The translations under genes and the position numbers were made by a program. Below, piece by piece: positions 37,749 through 46,932 of a stretch of 46,970 nt of DNA; within the stretch, counting starts at the first letter, position 1, and every line of letters begins with the position of its first letter. This stretch comes from CAZQVA01 sp964596685 (GTDB taxonomy: Bacteria; Chlamydiota; Chlamydiia; Chlamydiales; VFKH01), in assembly GCA_964596685.1 (NCBI GenBank), contig CAZQVA010000016.1:1-46970 (forward strand), in the 5' to 3' direction. The notes beneath the pieces are model-generated. The model saw only the letters and a list, made by a program, of their open reading frames with translations. It searched no databases and was not told where the DNA came from.

Positions 37749-40700
37749 ATGTTAAATTTTCGCAACCTCAAGCAAGATTTTTCATCCTCAGTCCTCAAAG
37801 AGGGCAAGGCGCTCTTTGATCGAGAGGGTGTGGTCAGTGCTAAAGTTATTGGATTGTCCGATGCGCGCATCAGAATTAGTAGTCGCGTCAAAGGTCAGTT
37901 TGATAATATCTACGAGAGTGAAATTGAGATTGATCGTCATGAATCTCAAATCCTCGATTCTAATTGTGATTGCACCTATACCTATGATTGCCAGCACCTT
38001 GGGGCGCTGATCTATTATCTGGAAGAGCATCTTGGACAGATGATCCTTGCCTTTTCACAGGAAAATCAAGGGGAGTCAATTCAATCGCAGGAACTTGTTG
38101 AAGAGATTCGTCAACAAGAAACGCAAAAACACGACGAAAAATTGCAGCAGGAAGAGCTTCAAGAGTATCTTTTTGCGTCGCAATTACTAAGTCACTGCCC
38201 CTTCTTTTTACCCGAGGAAAAATTACTTGAAGATCGTGCAGAATTAGCAATCATCTATTTCCCCCTAACACAAGTTGATCGCCCACTTTTTGAAATACAG
38301 CTAGCTTTACGCCTGCCTTATCGCTCAAAACCTTTAAACATATTGCGCATCAAGGAATTTATCCAAGCGATCCGCTATCACGAAGCTGTGGAATTGGCGG
38401 GGCGTCGCTACTTTTTTACCAGTGCCTCCTTTGACCATATCAGTGCGCAATTGCTCGAGTTACTATCCGATCATCTAACTTATCCGCCTCAACAAGACGA
38501 AAAACAGATGCGCTCTGCACTCATTGAGCAAGATGGTTTTGGAATGGTACTGGCAAAAGCTTTTGAATTGCTTCCCGAAGAGGGTAGTGATTCTAAAGTA
38601 TTGCCCTGTATTTATAGTGGCTCATTGGACCAACAGGTGCATACTTCAACACAACCGTTGCAGTTACAATTTAATCTGAGGTGTTTTGAAATGCCTCAAC
38701 CAAAACTAGTATTGCAACCTTATGCTATTCTTGACGATCATGAGGCTCCTTTTGAAGAGGGCCTTTTGTTGATCTGTACGCATCCAGGGTTTATCTATCG
38801 CGAAACTTACTATACCTTTGTTCCCAGCGTCAAGAGAGCTCATTTAAGTCACTTGGCTGCTATTTCTAAGATGACGATCCCAGAATCCCTCTTTGGTACC
38901 TTTATAGAAAATGTTCTGCCTGAGCTGCAAAGATATGCAACTGTCATTGGGGATAAATCTCTTGAAAGTTATATCACGCAACCCTATGCGAAGCAACTGC
39001 GTGCAAAAGTGGCTTTAAATTATTTTAATGATGAATTGGAAGCATCTTTAACGTTTTGCTACGATCATTTTGATATCCCCGCAGCTCCTCAGCTATGGAA
39101 TTATCAACACACCCAGCTTTTCATCACTCAACAGGGGATTATTGCACGTGCGCTTGTTGAAGAAAAAAAATTATTAGATGCAATCCTTGGCGATTTTAGT
39201 TTTGAACCTAAAACAGCCCTTTTTGTCGCCAAAACGGAGAAAAAGGTCATTGAGTTCATGACAGATATTGTTCCTGCATGGAAGCATCGCGTTGACTTTG
39301 ATTGCCCAGAAACTTTGCTATCGCAGTTTCTTTATGACAAGACACATTTCACCCTTCACTTTGCACCGGGTGAGCATGTTCACTCCTATAAATTAGACTT
39401 AAAAGTGGAAGGCGCATTAGAGGGCGTGCGTTCTGAAATTCTGTGGGATTGTGTGGCTGCAAAGAAGAGTTACATCGATTTTGCGGGTGCGCGTCATGTA
39501 ACGAAGGAAAAGCGCGGTAAGATCCTCATCTTTGAATTGGCAATCATTGCAAAATTACTTCCTATTTTTGATGAATTAGGAATTAAAGTACTTGAGTCTA
39601 CGGTCTTAGAAAGGCCTTTGTGGACCTTGGCAGGTATTACTCATGAGCTCTTTGAAGGGTTACCGGTAACCTTCTCCATAGATAAGAAAATTGAAGCGAT
39701 CCAACGTCAGATGACGGGTGCAGAAGCGATTATCCCGAAAAAAATTCCTAAGATTGTGCATGCCTCGTTGCGTTCGTATCAAGAAGAAGGAGTCAACTGG
39801 CTTGACCGTCTGCGCCGAATGTACCTTAGTGGCATTCTTGCCGATGATATGGGACTTGGAAAGACATTGCAAGCGATTGTAGCCATTGCTCAGATGAAAG
39901 AAGAAAATCCAAGTGGAGTCAATTTAATCATTTGTCCTACATCCCTTCTCTACAATTGGCGCGCAGAATGTCGCAAATTTTGTCCCACATTGAAAGTGCT
40001 CGTAGTAGATGGGAATCCAACTCAGCGCAAAAAAATCATAGATCAAGCCTTTTCGCACGATTTACTCATTACTACCTACTCTCTTCTACAAAAAGATGTA
40101 GATCTTTATGAGGAGACGACTTTTGATTATGTGATTCTTGATGAGGCACAACATATTAAAAATCGCACGACGAGAAATGCAAAATCCGTCAAACAACTGC
40201 ATGCAAAACATCGCATAATTTTGACGGGCACACCTGTTGAAAACTCTCTTGATGATTTGTGGAGTCTTTTTGATTTCTTGATGCCGGGGCTGCTAGGTGG
40301 ATATGATCGCTTTGTCGATAAATATCTTAAAGCTCCTTCAGCAGCACAAACGAATTATTTAAGGCGTAAATTAACTCCTTTCATTTTACGCCGTATGAAG
40401 AAGGACGTTTTGCAAGATCTGCCAAAAATTTCGCATATCGTGTACTACTGTGAATTATCAAGCACGCAGAGAGCACTTTATGCCTCCTATGCTCAAGAAG
40501 CGAGAAAAGAGCTTGTTAAGCTGGTAGACAAGGAGGGATTTGACCGCGTACAGATTCACGTACTGGCAACTTTGACGCGTTTAAAGCAAATTTGTTGCCA
40601 TCCAGCTATCTTTGCAAAGGAAAAAGCCGAAGATGGTGATTCTGCAAAATATGAAATGCTGCTAGAATTGATCGGCAATCTGCGGGAAGGACGTCACAAA

Positions 40701-41150
40701 GCGGTAATTTTTAGTCAGTATACGAAAATGCTTCAATTGCTGCATGATGATCTTCAACGGCGAGGTATTCCATTCGCCTATTTGGATGGAACAAGTAAGC
40801 ATCGTCTGGAGATTGTTGAGCAATTTAATAAAGATGACAATATCCCCCTATTCCTCGTCTCACTCAAGGCAGGGGGAGCTGGTTTAAATATTACGGGTGC
40901 CGACACAGTGATTCACTACGATATGTGGTGGAATCCAGCTGTCGAAAGTCAAGCGACCGACCGCGTATGGCGGATGGGACAAGAGCGCCCTGTATCATCC
41001 TATAAGCTAATTACTGTAGGGACGATCGAAGAAAAAATTATGCAAATGCAAGAGCGCAAAAAAGGTTTAGCCGACCAAATTGTGCGTGGCGATGAAGAGA
41101 TTTTAGAGAAGCTGACATGGGAAGAAGTATTGGAGCTCTTGCAGATTTGA
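37749..41150 (+). CDS. SNF2-family helicase with N-terminal SWIM zinc finger
   Basis: A Swi2/Snf2-type DNA translocase of 1133 residues. Residues about 73-90 (DCTYTYDCQHLGALIYYL, preceded by SNC) form a SWIM zinc finger CxC...CxH. A long unassigned middle region follows (100-640). The ATPase core begins with LRSYQEEGVNWLDRLRRM and has Walker A DDMGLGKT near 698-705, the Walker B box DEAQ near 798, and LTGTPVENSLDDLWSLFDFL. The C-terminal helicase lobe has FSQYTKMLQLL, SLKAGGAGLNI and DRVWRMGQ. In Chlamydia this gene (CT708) sits immediately before mreB, as here. Its role in chlamydiae is unknown; transcription or chromosome maintenance are suggested for relatives. The start has no strong ribosome site. 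Confidence 0.94.
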   Translation: MLNFRNLKQDFSSSVLKEGKALFDREGVVSAKVIGLSDARIRISSRVKGQFDNIYESEIEIDRHESQILDSNCDCTYTYDCQHLGALIYYLEEHLGQMILAFSQENQGESIQSQELVEEIRQQETQKHDEKLQQEELQEYLFASQLLSHCPFFLPEEKLLEDRAELAIIYFPLTQVDRPLFEIQLALRLPYRSKPLNILRIKEFIQAIRYHEAVELAGRRYFFTSASFDHISAQLLELLSDHLTYPPQQDEKQMRSALIEQDGFGMVLAKAFELLPEEGSDSKVLPCIYSGSLDQQVHTSTQPLQLQFNLRCFEMPQPKLVLQPYAILDDHEAPFEEGLLLICTHPGFIYRETYYTFVPSVKRAHLSHLAAISKMTIPESLFGTFIENVLPELQRYATVIGDKSLESYITQPYAKQLRAKVALNYFNDELEASLTFCYDHFDIPAAPQLWNYQHTQLFITQQGIIARALVEEKKLLDAILGDFSFEPKTALFVAKTEKKVIEFMTDIVPAWKHRVDFDCPETLLSQFLYDKTHFTLHFAPGEHVHSYKLDLKVEGALEGVRSEILWDCVAAKKSYIDFAGARHVTKEKRGKILIFELAIIAKLLPIFDELGIKVLESTVLERPLWTLAGITHELFEGLPVTFSIDKKIEAIQRQMTGAEAIIPKKIPKIVHASLRSYQEEGVNWLDRLRRMYLSGILADDMGLGKTLQAIVAIAQMKEENPSGVNLIICPTSLLYNWRAECRKFCPTLKVLVVDGNPTQRKKIIDQAFSHDLLITTYSLLQKDVDLYEETTFDYVILDEAQHIKNRTTRNAKSVKQLHAKHRIILTGTPVENSLDDLWSLFDFLMPGLLGGYDRFVDKYLKAPSAAQTNYLRRKLTPFILRRMKKDVLQDLPKISHIVYYCELSSTQRALYASYAQEARKELVKLVDKEGFDRVQIHVLATLTRLKQICCHPAIFAKEKAEDGDSAKYEMLLELIGNLREGRHKAVIFSQYTKMLQLLHDDLQRRGIPFAYLDGTSKHRLEIVEQFNKDDNIPLFLVSLKAGGAGLNITGADTVIHYDMWWNPAVESQATDRVWRMGQERPVSSYKLITVGTIEEKIMQMQERKKGLADQIVRGDEEILEKLTWEEVLELLQI

Positions 41151-41221
41151 GGTATGATTGGGAACTTTTGCATGAATAAATATAGCATTTGTAGTGCTCG
41201 CAAGCTCCTAAGGAGGAAATG

Positions 41222-42313
41222 ATGGATTTTGCTGATTGGCGACGAAAGCTTTCAGTGTCAGGATTGATGCATAAATTTCAGCAAACGGGATTCAACCGGT
41301 ATTGGGGAATTGTATCAAGCGATATTGGAATCGATCTTGGAACGGCGAACACACTTGTCTTTGTACGCGGCAAGGGTATTGTCTTAACGGAGCCTTCTGT
41401 TGTGGCTGTCGATTCAATGACGAATGAAGTGCTGGCCGTGGGTCATAAGGCAAAAGCCATGCTCGGTAAAACACCGCAGAAGATTCATGCCGTGCGTCCC
41501 ATGAAAGATGGGGTGATTGCGGATTTTGAAATTGCTGAAGGGATGCTTAAGGCTTTAATCCAAAAAGTGACTCCAACACGCAGCCTCTTCCGTCCAAAAA
41601 TTTTGATTGCCGTACCTTCTGGAATCACTGGGGTAGAAAAGCGTGCTGTGGAAGATTCCGCTCTCCATGCCGGTGCTCAGGAAGTGATCTTGATTGAAGA
41701 GCCGATGGCAGCTGCAATTGGTGTTGATTTACCCGTCCATGAGCCTGCTGCCAATATGATTATTGACATCGGCGGTGGTACAACAGAAATCGCTATTATC
41801 TCTCTCGGCGGCATTGTAGAGGCACGTTCCTTGCGTATTGCTGGCGATGAGTTTGACGAATGCATTATCAACTATATGCGTCGCACTTATAACCTGATGA
41901 TTGGGCCTCGCACAGCAGAAGAGATTAAAATTACCATTGGGTCTGCCTATCCTCTTCCCCAAGAATTGGAGATGGAGGTACGCGGGCGCGACCAAGTGGC
42001 CGGCTTGCCTATTACCAAACGTATTAATTCGGTAGAAATTCGCGAATGTCTTTCAGAGCCTATTCAACAGATCGTTGAAGGGGTGAAATTAACGCTTGAG
42101 AAATGCCCTCCTGAATTAGCCGCTGACTTGGTGGAACGCGGCATGGTGATTGCAGGTGGTGGGGCGCTGATGAAGGGATTGGATCGCTTATTAATGCAAG
42201 AGACAGGCTTACCCGTCATTATTGCTCCCAACCCACTATTAGCTGTATGTTTGGGAACAGGAAAGGCTCTAGAGTATTTTGATAAATTTAAGAAGCGCCG
42301 CTCAGTGATTTAA
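41222..42313 (+). CDS. mreB: Rod-shape/division protein MreB
   Basis: An actin-like filament protein which in Chlamydiae directs peptidoglycan synthesis at the division plane in place of FtsZ. The 363 residues show actin-fold motifs: phosphate 1 DIGIDLGTANTLVFV, connect 1, phosphate 2 MIIDIGGGTTEIAIISLGG, and the adenosine motif GMVIAGGGALMKGLDRLL. Two ATG codons stand in a row; the second (41222) is chosen because AGGAGG at 41211-41216 is five bases before it and only two before the first. The N-terminal extension of about 30 residues before DIGIDLG is longer than in E. coli, as in other chlamydial MreBs. A membrane-binding helix may lie in it. It converges with a receiver gene with three bases between stops. 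Confidence 0.95.
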   Translation: MDFADWRRKLSVSGLMHKFQQTGFNRYWGIVSSDIGIDLGTANTLVFVRGKGIVLTEPSVVAVDSMTNEVLAVGHKAKAMLGKTPQKIHAVRPMKDGVIADFEIAEGMLKALIQKVTPTRSLFRPKILIAVPSGITGVEKRAVEDSALHAGAQEVILIEEPMAAAIGVDLPVHEPAANMIIDIGGGTTEIAIISLGGIVEARSLRIAGDEFDECIINYMRRTYNLMIGPRTAEEIKITIGSAYPLPQELEMEVRGRDQVAGLPITKRINSVEIRECLSEPIQQIVEGVKLTLEKCPPELAADLVERGMVIAGGGALMKGLDRLLMQETGLPVIIAPNPLLAVCLGTGKALEYFDKFKKRRSVI

Positions 42314-42316
42314 AAG

Positions 42317-42715
42317 TCACTTTTTGTCACAGAAGCGCTGCCAGATATCTTTGACCAAGGAGACAAAGGTAATGGGATCAAAAGGCTTAATGATCACATC
42401 TAGAGCTCCAAGTGCATAGTAGCTAGCTATTTCGCTTTCAATGACTTTTGCAGTAAAAAATACCACGGGAATATGTGCCGTAGCGGCAAGTGCTCGCAAG
42501 GCTTTGAGAGTTGCACACCCATCCATGCCAGGCATCATCATATCGAGCAGAATGATGTCAGGTTGGAAAAGGGGCGCTTCATTAAGAGCAGCTTCACCTG
42601 AAGTCACTGTTCTTAGTTCAATGCCTGTCATTTTTTTAAAACACCACTTTACAATGGTAAGTGTGTCTTCATCGTCATCAACAACTAGTACTTTTTCGAG
42701 TAATTTTGCGGTCAT
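42317..42715 (-). CDS. Stand-alone response regulator receiver protein
   Basis: A 132-residue receiver domain with no output domain. The acidic pair is D13/D14 in VLVVDDDED, the phosphate-accepting aspartate is D58 in IILLDMMMPGMDG, the Thr switch is in VVFFTAK, and the conserved lysine is in IIKPFDP. It is likely a phosphate shuttle or a protein-protein regulator like CheY or Spo0F. It is divergent from the Hpt gene, with about 70 bases between the starts. It is part of a four-gene phosphorelay cluster with the five-PAS kinase. It converges with mreB, but nothing shows a functional link. Confidence 0.9.
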   Translation of the reverse strand: MTAKLLEKVLVVDDDEDTLTIVKWCFKKMTGIELRTVTSGEAALNEAPLFQPDIILLDMMMPGMDGCATLKALRALAATAHIPVVFFTAKVIESEIASYYALGALDVIIKPFDPITFVSLVKDIWQRFCDKK

Positions 42716-42784
42716 ATGACTCCCTTTTCCCGTGTATCAGTCTTTTATCTGTAGCAAAAATTGAACCTTAAATACTATAAAAAA

Positions 42785-43135
42785 ATGATGATGGATGAGC
42801 AACTAAGAATCCCAGAATTATCGCAAGATGAGATACAGGCTATTGAAGATGCGTATCGCGCAACAATTCCTGATAAAATGCTTTTATTGCAGCAGCTTAT
42901 CGATGCCCATATTCAAAAGGCTTCTGAGGAAACTTTTAATGCTTTATATATGCTGATTCATAAAATAGCTGGTAGCGCAGGTACCTATGGGTATACCCAA
43001 GTAAGCACACTCTGCAAGGAGCTCCTTGCTGAATGCAGAAACAAGAAAGAATTTTTTATTGAATGTTCAGAAGAGGTGAGGCATCAGCTGGGTGTCTTTT
43101 TGAAAGAAATTAAAAAAGGGTTTTATGGTGGATAA
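42785..43135 (+). CDS. Histidine-containing phosphotransfer (Hpt) protein
   Basis: A 116-residue helical protein with the Hpt motif LIHKIAGSAGTYGY, in which H59 (numbered from the first ATG at 42785) would carry the phosphate. The HKxAGSAG context is the standard Hpt sequence. The start is placed at the first of three consecutive ATGs; an upstream TTG at 42761 is less likely, and no strong ribosome site is visible for either. The 3' end overlaps the second receiver gene by eleven bases, so the pair is co-translated. The Hpt protein probably moves phosphate between receivers supplied by the neighbouring genes. Confidence 0.88.
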   Translation: MMMDEQLRIPELSQDEIQAIEDAYRATIPDKMLLLQQLIDAHIQKASEETFNALYMLIHKIAGSAGTYGYTQVSTLCKELLAECRNKKEFFIECSEEVRHQLGVFLKEIKKGFYGG

Positions 43136-43526
43136 AAAAATAGTGGTTATCATTGATGATGATGAGGATTTATCCTTTTTGTTGGAATCCGCGTTTAAAG
43201 CTCAAGGGTTTGCATGCCAAATCCTGAGGTCCGGAAGTGAAGCATTAGCTTTTTTTAAGCAACCTCATGCAGAGAATTCTATTTCTTTAATCATTCTCGA
43301 CAGAGTATTGCCAGATATGGATGGAATCAGTCTTTTAAATGGGGAGTTTCATACTTATTTGAGTCATGTCCCGGTTTTAATTCTATCTGTTTTGGCCTCT
43401 GAAAAAGATATTATGGAAGGATTAAAAAAAGGTGTCGTGGATTATATTACCAAGCCTTTTAGTCTTCCTATTCTCATGAAAAAAGCGCTTGCGCTGATTG
43501 AAAAGACAGCTAGCAAGAAGGCGTGA
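43125..43526 (+). CDS. Second stand-alone response regulator receiver protein
   Basis: A 133-residue receiver with the acidic triad D11-D13 in VVIIDDDED, the phosphoacceptor D59 in LIILDRVLPDMDG, a Ser switch (VLILSVLAS) and the lysine in YITKPFS. There is no DNA-binding or enzymatic output domain. It starts inside the Hpt gene (an eleven-base overlap; ATG at 43125 with a GTG one codon later). It converges with the kinase gene with 14 bases between the stops. Compared with the first receiver, its beta4 and beta5 regions differ enough to suggest a different partner. Confidence 0.9.
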   Translation: MVDKKIVVIIDDDEDLSFLLESAFKAQGFACQILRSGSEALAFFKQPHAENSISLIILDRVLPDMDGISLLNGEFHTYLSHVPVLILSVLASEKDIMEGLKKGVVDYITKPFSLPILMKKALALIEKTASKKA

Positions 43527-43540
43527 TTAAGGGATGCACC

Positions 43541-46183
43541 CTACTGTTTTGGGATAATTAAGGAGAAGGTGCTGCCCTTACCTATTTCACTGGTGCATTC
43601 GATATGGCCGTTTAATAATAAGGCAAGTTTTTGGCTTAGGTAAAGCCCAAGCCCTGTACCAACGTTTCTTATGGGGGTATCTATTCTTTCAAAGGCTTGA
43701 AAGAGTCTTTCTTGATCCAGCTTGCTGATTCCTATGCCTGTATCGATAAAGTGGATGGCTAAAGAGGGTTGTCCCTCTATGGATTCCTCGGATACTTTGA
43801 TTTCAATTTCACCTCTTTCTGTAAATTTAATGGCATTGTTAGCTAAGTTGATAATAATTTGACTTAATGCTCTCTTATCAGTATTGAGTGTGATTTTCTT
43901 TGAAGGGTGTACATAGTTAAACTGGATCCCTTTTTTCTCAGCAAGTGGTTTTAATTCATCCACAAGTTCTTTGATGAGTGTATTGATATCAACTAATGTA
44001 GTATTTATCAGTACTTTTCCCGATTCAATGCGCGTGACATCGAGCAGATCATTCACTAAAGATAGCAGTCGTTGCCCACTCATATGCACGCTAATTAATT
44101 GTTTTTCTTGATCATCTGTTAAAGGACCAGGCTCTTTTGTGAGTAAGATGCTTGTAAAGCCCAGAATAGATGTTAAAGGCGTGCGCAGCTCATGACTCAT
44201 CATGGAGAGAAAACGGTCTTTGGCTTGACTAGCAAGTTCTAATTCACGGTTTTTTTCTTGTAACTTTTTTTCATAATGTTTTATTGCTGTCATGTCGCGC
44301 GCAGAAGCAAATAATCCCTGGAGTCGATGGTTTTGATCAAAAAAAATGGTAGCATTATAGCTGACAACTGTTTCAGTTCCATTTTTAGAACGAATGACGA
44401 CTTCGTAATTAGTGATTTTTCCATTTTTTAAAACTTGAGCTATTCCTTTTTCGGCGCGCATAGGATCGGTGACATAATTTTTAAAAGGTGTACCAATGAG
44501 CTCCTTGCGCTCATATCCTGTCAAGATTTCCATCTGATGGTTAATGTCTGTGATGTTACCAAGGGGATCAGTTGTCACCAGTGGTTCGATATTTGCTTCA
44601 ATTAAAGAACGTGTATAAAGTTGTGCAGTTTTCAACTGCATTTCGAGCGTTTTTTGAGGTGTAATATCTCTTAAGATGGCAAAAACGCCCTTTGGGTTTC
44701 CTAGGTCGTCTGTGAATAAACCGGCATTAAAAGAAACGTTGATTTGATCCCCTTGGCGCTTGATGAGTGTCAGTTCAATATTGATGACGCGTTTTTCGCT
44801 AATTGCCCATTGAAGACTTTCATTTGCATGGACGGCATCCACAAAATAGGAAGAAAAGGAGGAGTTGATTAAGTGTTTCTGAGTATATCCTGTAAGATCG
44901 AGAGCCCCTTGATTGACATCTAAAATATGACCTTTTAGATCGATAGTAAAAAGGCCATCAGGGGACGCTTCAATTAGCGAACGCATATAGACTTGCTGTT
45001 CAAGAACATTTTTTTGTAAAAGGTACTGTTGTGAGAAATCGCGAGCGCAAGCAAAAACGCCTTCGATGCGTCCGTCTATTGAGTAGAAAACGGAGGCATT
45101 GACTGAGGTCATTAAAGAAATGCCACTTTTCGTTTTGAGGGTTAATTCAGAATCTTTTGATGTACCTTCAGCAAGAGTTTTTCTAAAGTATTCAATTGCT
45201 TTTTCGGGGTTAAGAAAGTAGCGCTCAAAAGGAGTTGAAATGAGTTCATCGCGCGTATATCCCGATATACGGCATACCTGTGGATTGACATCTGTAATTA
45301 AACCTTTGCAGTCGATGATGATGAATGCATCTACAGAGCTCTCGATGAGAGATCGATAGTAGGCTGCCCTATTATAAAGCTTTGCCTCCTTTGCTTTTTG
45401 CTCACTAATATTCATAAAGGAGACAAAAATACCGCGGAGTGTGTTTTGATTGTCATAATAGAGGGCCCCTTGAAAGAGAGTAAAATGTTGTTCCCCATTT
45501 TTGGACTGGCAAATACATTCAAGATCAACAACTTTTCCATCTTGTAGGGTTCGCGTTATTCCCTCATTTATGAGGTGAGGATCGGTAAAAAATTGTTGTA
45601 ATGGTTGACCGATGAGTTCTTCTTCAGTATATCCAGTAAGCGCTAGCATTGCAGCATTGAGGTCTGTCATTTTTCCAGAAAGATCAAGAACTGCAAAAGG
45701 CTGAATGTACGCCTTGATAAGCGCCTTCGCATAGTTTTCAGATTCTTTTTCACGCTCTAGTAAGCGCATTTCATGAGTTAAATCTTTTGAAATAATGAGA
45801 AATCCAAAGGGAATACCAGCTTGGTTGAGACGCGGAGTAATAACGACGCGCGCAGAAAAAAATTCTCTATTTTTTCTTTGACGCCTAACGATTCCTTCCC
45901 ATTTTCCCAGCTTTAACGTTGTTTGTTTGATCTCTTTGTAGGCATTGGTTGCGAGAAAGGCAGGATCATAGAGGATTTCGGTGTTTGATTTTCCTATAAC
46001 CTCTTCAGGGTCATAGCCATAAATTCTTTTGGCGCCTTCATTCCAGAGCAGGATGGTGCCATCAAGATTTTGAGCGATAATTGAATATTCTGTGGAGGCT
46101 TGAAGTATGCTTGAGATAAATGCAACTGCATCAGAATAGTCTTCTAGAATAGACTTATCAAATAAATTACATTTATATGTCAT
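43541..46183 (-). CDS. Soluble sensor histidine kinase with five PAS domains
   Basis: An 880-residue cytoplasmic kinase. The start at 46183 (MTYKCNLFD) has a GAGAGG site five to six bases upstream and is preferred to an ATG twelve codons earlier. Five tandem PAS/PAC units begin near residues 21, 151, 275, 397 and 519. Each has a version of the phrase SLIEAS...DLxGxIxDVNxxxxxLTGYxxxELIG. HisKA follows with the phosphorylated H664 (MMSHELRTPLTS) and then HATPase_c with the N box INLANNAIKF, the G1 box DTGIGI and the G2 box GTGLGLYLS. There is no membrane segment, so it senses an internal signal. There is no attached receiver, but two separate receivers and an Hpt gene lie adjacent. PAS repeats 2-5 look like internal duplications. 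Confidence 0.93.
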   Translation of the reverse strand: MTYKCNLFDKSILEDYSDAVAFISSILQASTEYSIIAQNLDGTILLWNEGAKRIYGYDPEEVIGKSNTEILYDPAFLATNAYKEIKQTTLKLGKWEGIVRRQRKNREFFSARVVITPRLNQAGIPFGFLIISKDLTHEMRLLEREKESENYAKALIKAYIQPFAVLDLSGKMTDLNAAMLALTGYTEEELIGQPLQQFFTDPHLINEGITRTLQDGKVVDLECICQSKNGEQHFTLFQGALYYDNQNTLRGIFVSFMNISEQKAKEAKLYNRAAYYRSLIESSVDAFIIIDCKGLITDVNPQVCRISGYTRDELISTPFERYFLNPEKAIEYFRKTLAEGTSKDSELTLKTKSGISLMTSVNASVFYSIDGRIEGVFACARDFSQQYLLQKNVLEQQVYMRSLIEASPDGLFTIDLKGHILDVNQGALDLTGYTQKHLINSSFSSYFVDAVHANESLQWAISEKRVINIELTLIKRQGDQINVSFNAGLFTDDLGNPKGVFAILRDITPQKTLEMQLKTAQLYTRSLIEANIEPLVTTDPLGNITDINHQMEILTGYERKELIGTPFKNYVTDPMRAEKGIAQVLKNGKITNYEVVIRSKNGTETVVSYNATIFFDQNHRLQGLFASARDMTAIKHYEKKLQEKNRELELASQAKDRFLSMMSHELRTPLTSILGFTSILLTKEPGPLTDDQEKQLISVHMSGQRLLSLVNDLLDVTRIESGKVLINTTLVDINTLIKELVDELKPLAEKKGIQFNYVHPSKKITLNTDKRALSQIIINLANNAIKFTERGEIEIKVSEESIEGQPSLAIHFIDTGIGISKLDQERLFQAFERIDTPIRNVGTGLGLYLSQKLALLLNGHIECTSEIGKGSTFSLIIPKQ

Positions 46184-46243
46184 AAACGCCTCTCGATGTG
46201 TGTATAACAGATGGAACAAAAAATATACTAGAATTTAATTACT

Positions 46244-46283
46244 GAGTCTTTTGCAAATTATCTGTAATTTGATGCTGGGCACC
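46244..46283 (+). repeat. Left end of the GAGCC-palindrome repeat family
   Basis: GAGTCTTTTGCAAATTATCTG, followed by TAATTTGATGCTGGGC, matches the left half of the 71-bp element at 12082-12152 (GAGCCTTTTGCAAAATTATCTG). No right end follows; another repeat begins at 46320. Confidence 0.5.
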
Positions 46284-46319
46284 TTAGCCGTGTTACATAA
46301 AATGGGTATGATTCAAAGG

Positions 46320-46771
46320 GTTAGTTAACTATCCAGAGCTAGAATGGAAGCTTTTCTTAAGGATCCAGCAGGTAACCTTCTGCCAAAAAATCCTTATTTT
46401 CCCTCTCTGTGCGCTCTGTGGGCTCTGGTAAATATTTTTATTTAAAACCTGTGTTAATTTTTTTCAACCACAGAGCCCACAGAGCGCACAGAGGGCATAT
46501 AAGCTGTTACAACGTGAGTTCGACTTTAAATCGACTTTTGATCCTTGTTTCAAAGGATAGCTGGTGATAAACGCCTTGAAGGTCATGGCCAATGTGCCAT
46601 GTCCAAGAGGAGTTTATAAGCAGATGCCTCTGAAACAAGGATCAAAAGTCGATTTAAAGTCGAACTCACGTTGTTACACCTTATGCTGCATGAGAATTAA
46701 TGGGGACCGGAGTGGGTATTAGAAAATGAGAGTCCCTCATTTTTTCATCCTTTCTAACACTTTGAATTACA
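46320..46771. repeat. About 285-bp inverted-arm repeat, copy 2, interrupted by element B
   Basis: It aligns with 36820-37108 from GTTAGTTAACTA to CTAACACTTTGAATTA. The arms here are 46401-46429 and 46467-46495. They carry GTGCGCTC on the left and GAGCGCAC on the right, where copy 1 has GTGTGCTC and GAGCACAC, so pairing is kept while the sequence changes. The left arm lacks three bases (TGT) relative to copy 1. The 162-bp element B plus a duplicated GTTAC sits at 46511-46677. Confidence 0.8.
46511..46672. mobile_element. 162-bp non-coding inverted-repeat element, copy B
   Basis: The termini AACGTGAGTTCGACTTTAAA and TTTAAAGTCGAACTCACGTT are identical to copy A; the interior is the reverse complement of copy A's interior. 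GTTAC stands at both borders (46506-46510 and 46673-46677) but only once at the matching place in repeat copy 1 (37008-37012). This proves an insertion with a 5-bp duplication. The near identity of copies A and B points to recent movement. There is no open reading frame of note inside. Confidence 0.88.
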
Positions 46772-46865
46772 CTCACATAAAATAGAAGTTTACCAGAAGA
46801 ATGTGCAGTACGTTATAGTAAGTAGAATAGGAAAAGTGGCTGTTTTATCTCCTGCACCTGAAAAA

Positions 46866-46932
46866 CCCATCCGTTCACGGGTGGGATGTAAAGGTGCTAA
46901 AGCCATCTTTCACAGAGTGATTGGTGGCTTTA
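46866..46932. other. Two hairpins, probable terminal structure of an IS200/IS605-type element
   Basis: The first hairpin is CCCATCCG-TTCA-CGGGTGGG (46866-46885, one wobble). The second is AAAGCCA...TGGCTTT (46899-46905 with 46926-46932), the latter overlapping the stop codon of the tnpA-like reading frame on the minus strand. Short subterminal hairpins just after tnpA are how IS200/IS605 ends are recognised by their Y1 transposase. The stretch 46773-46865 between the repeat and these hairpins shows nothing else I can name. Confidence 0.4.
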
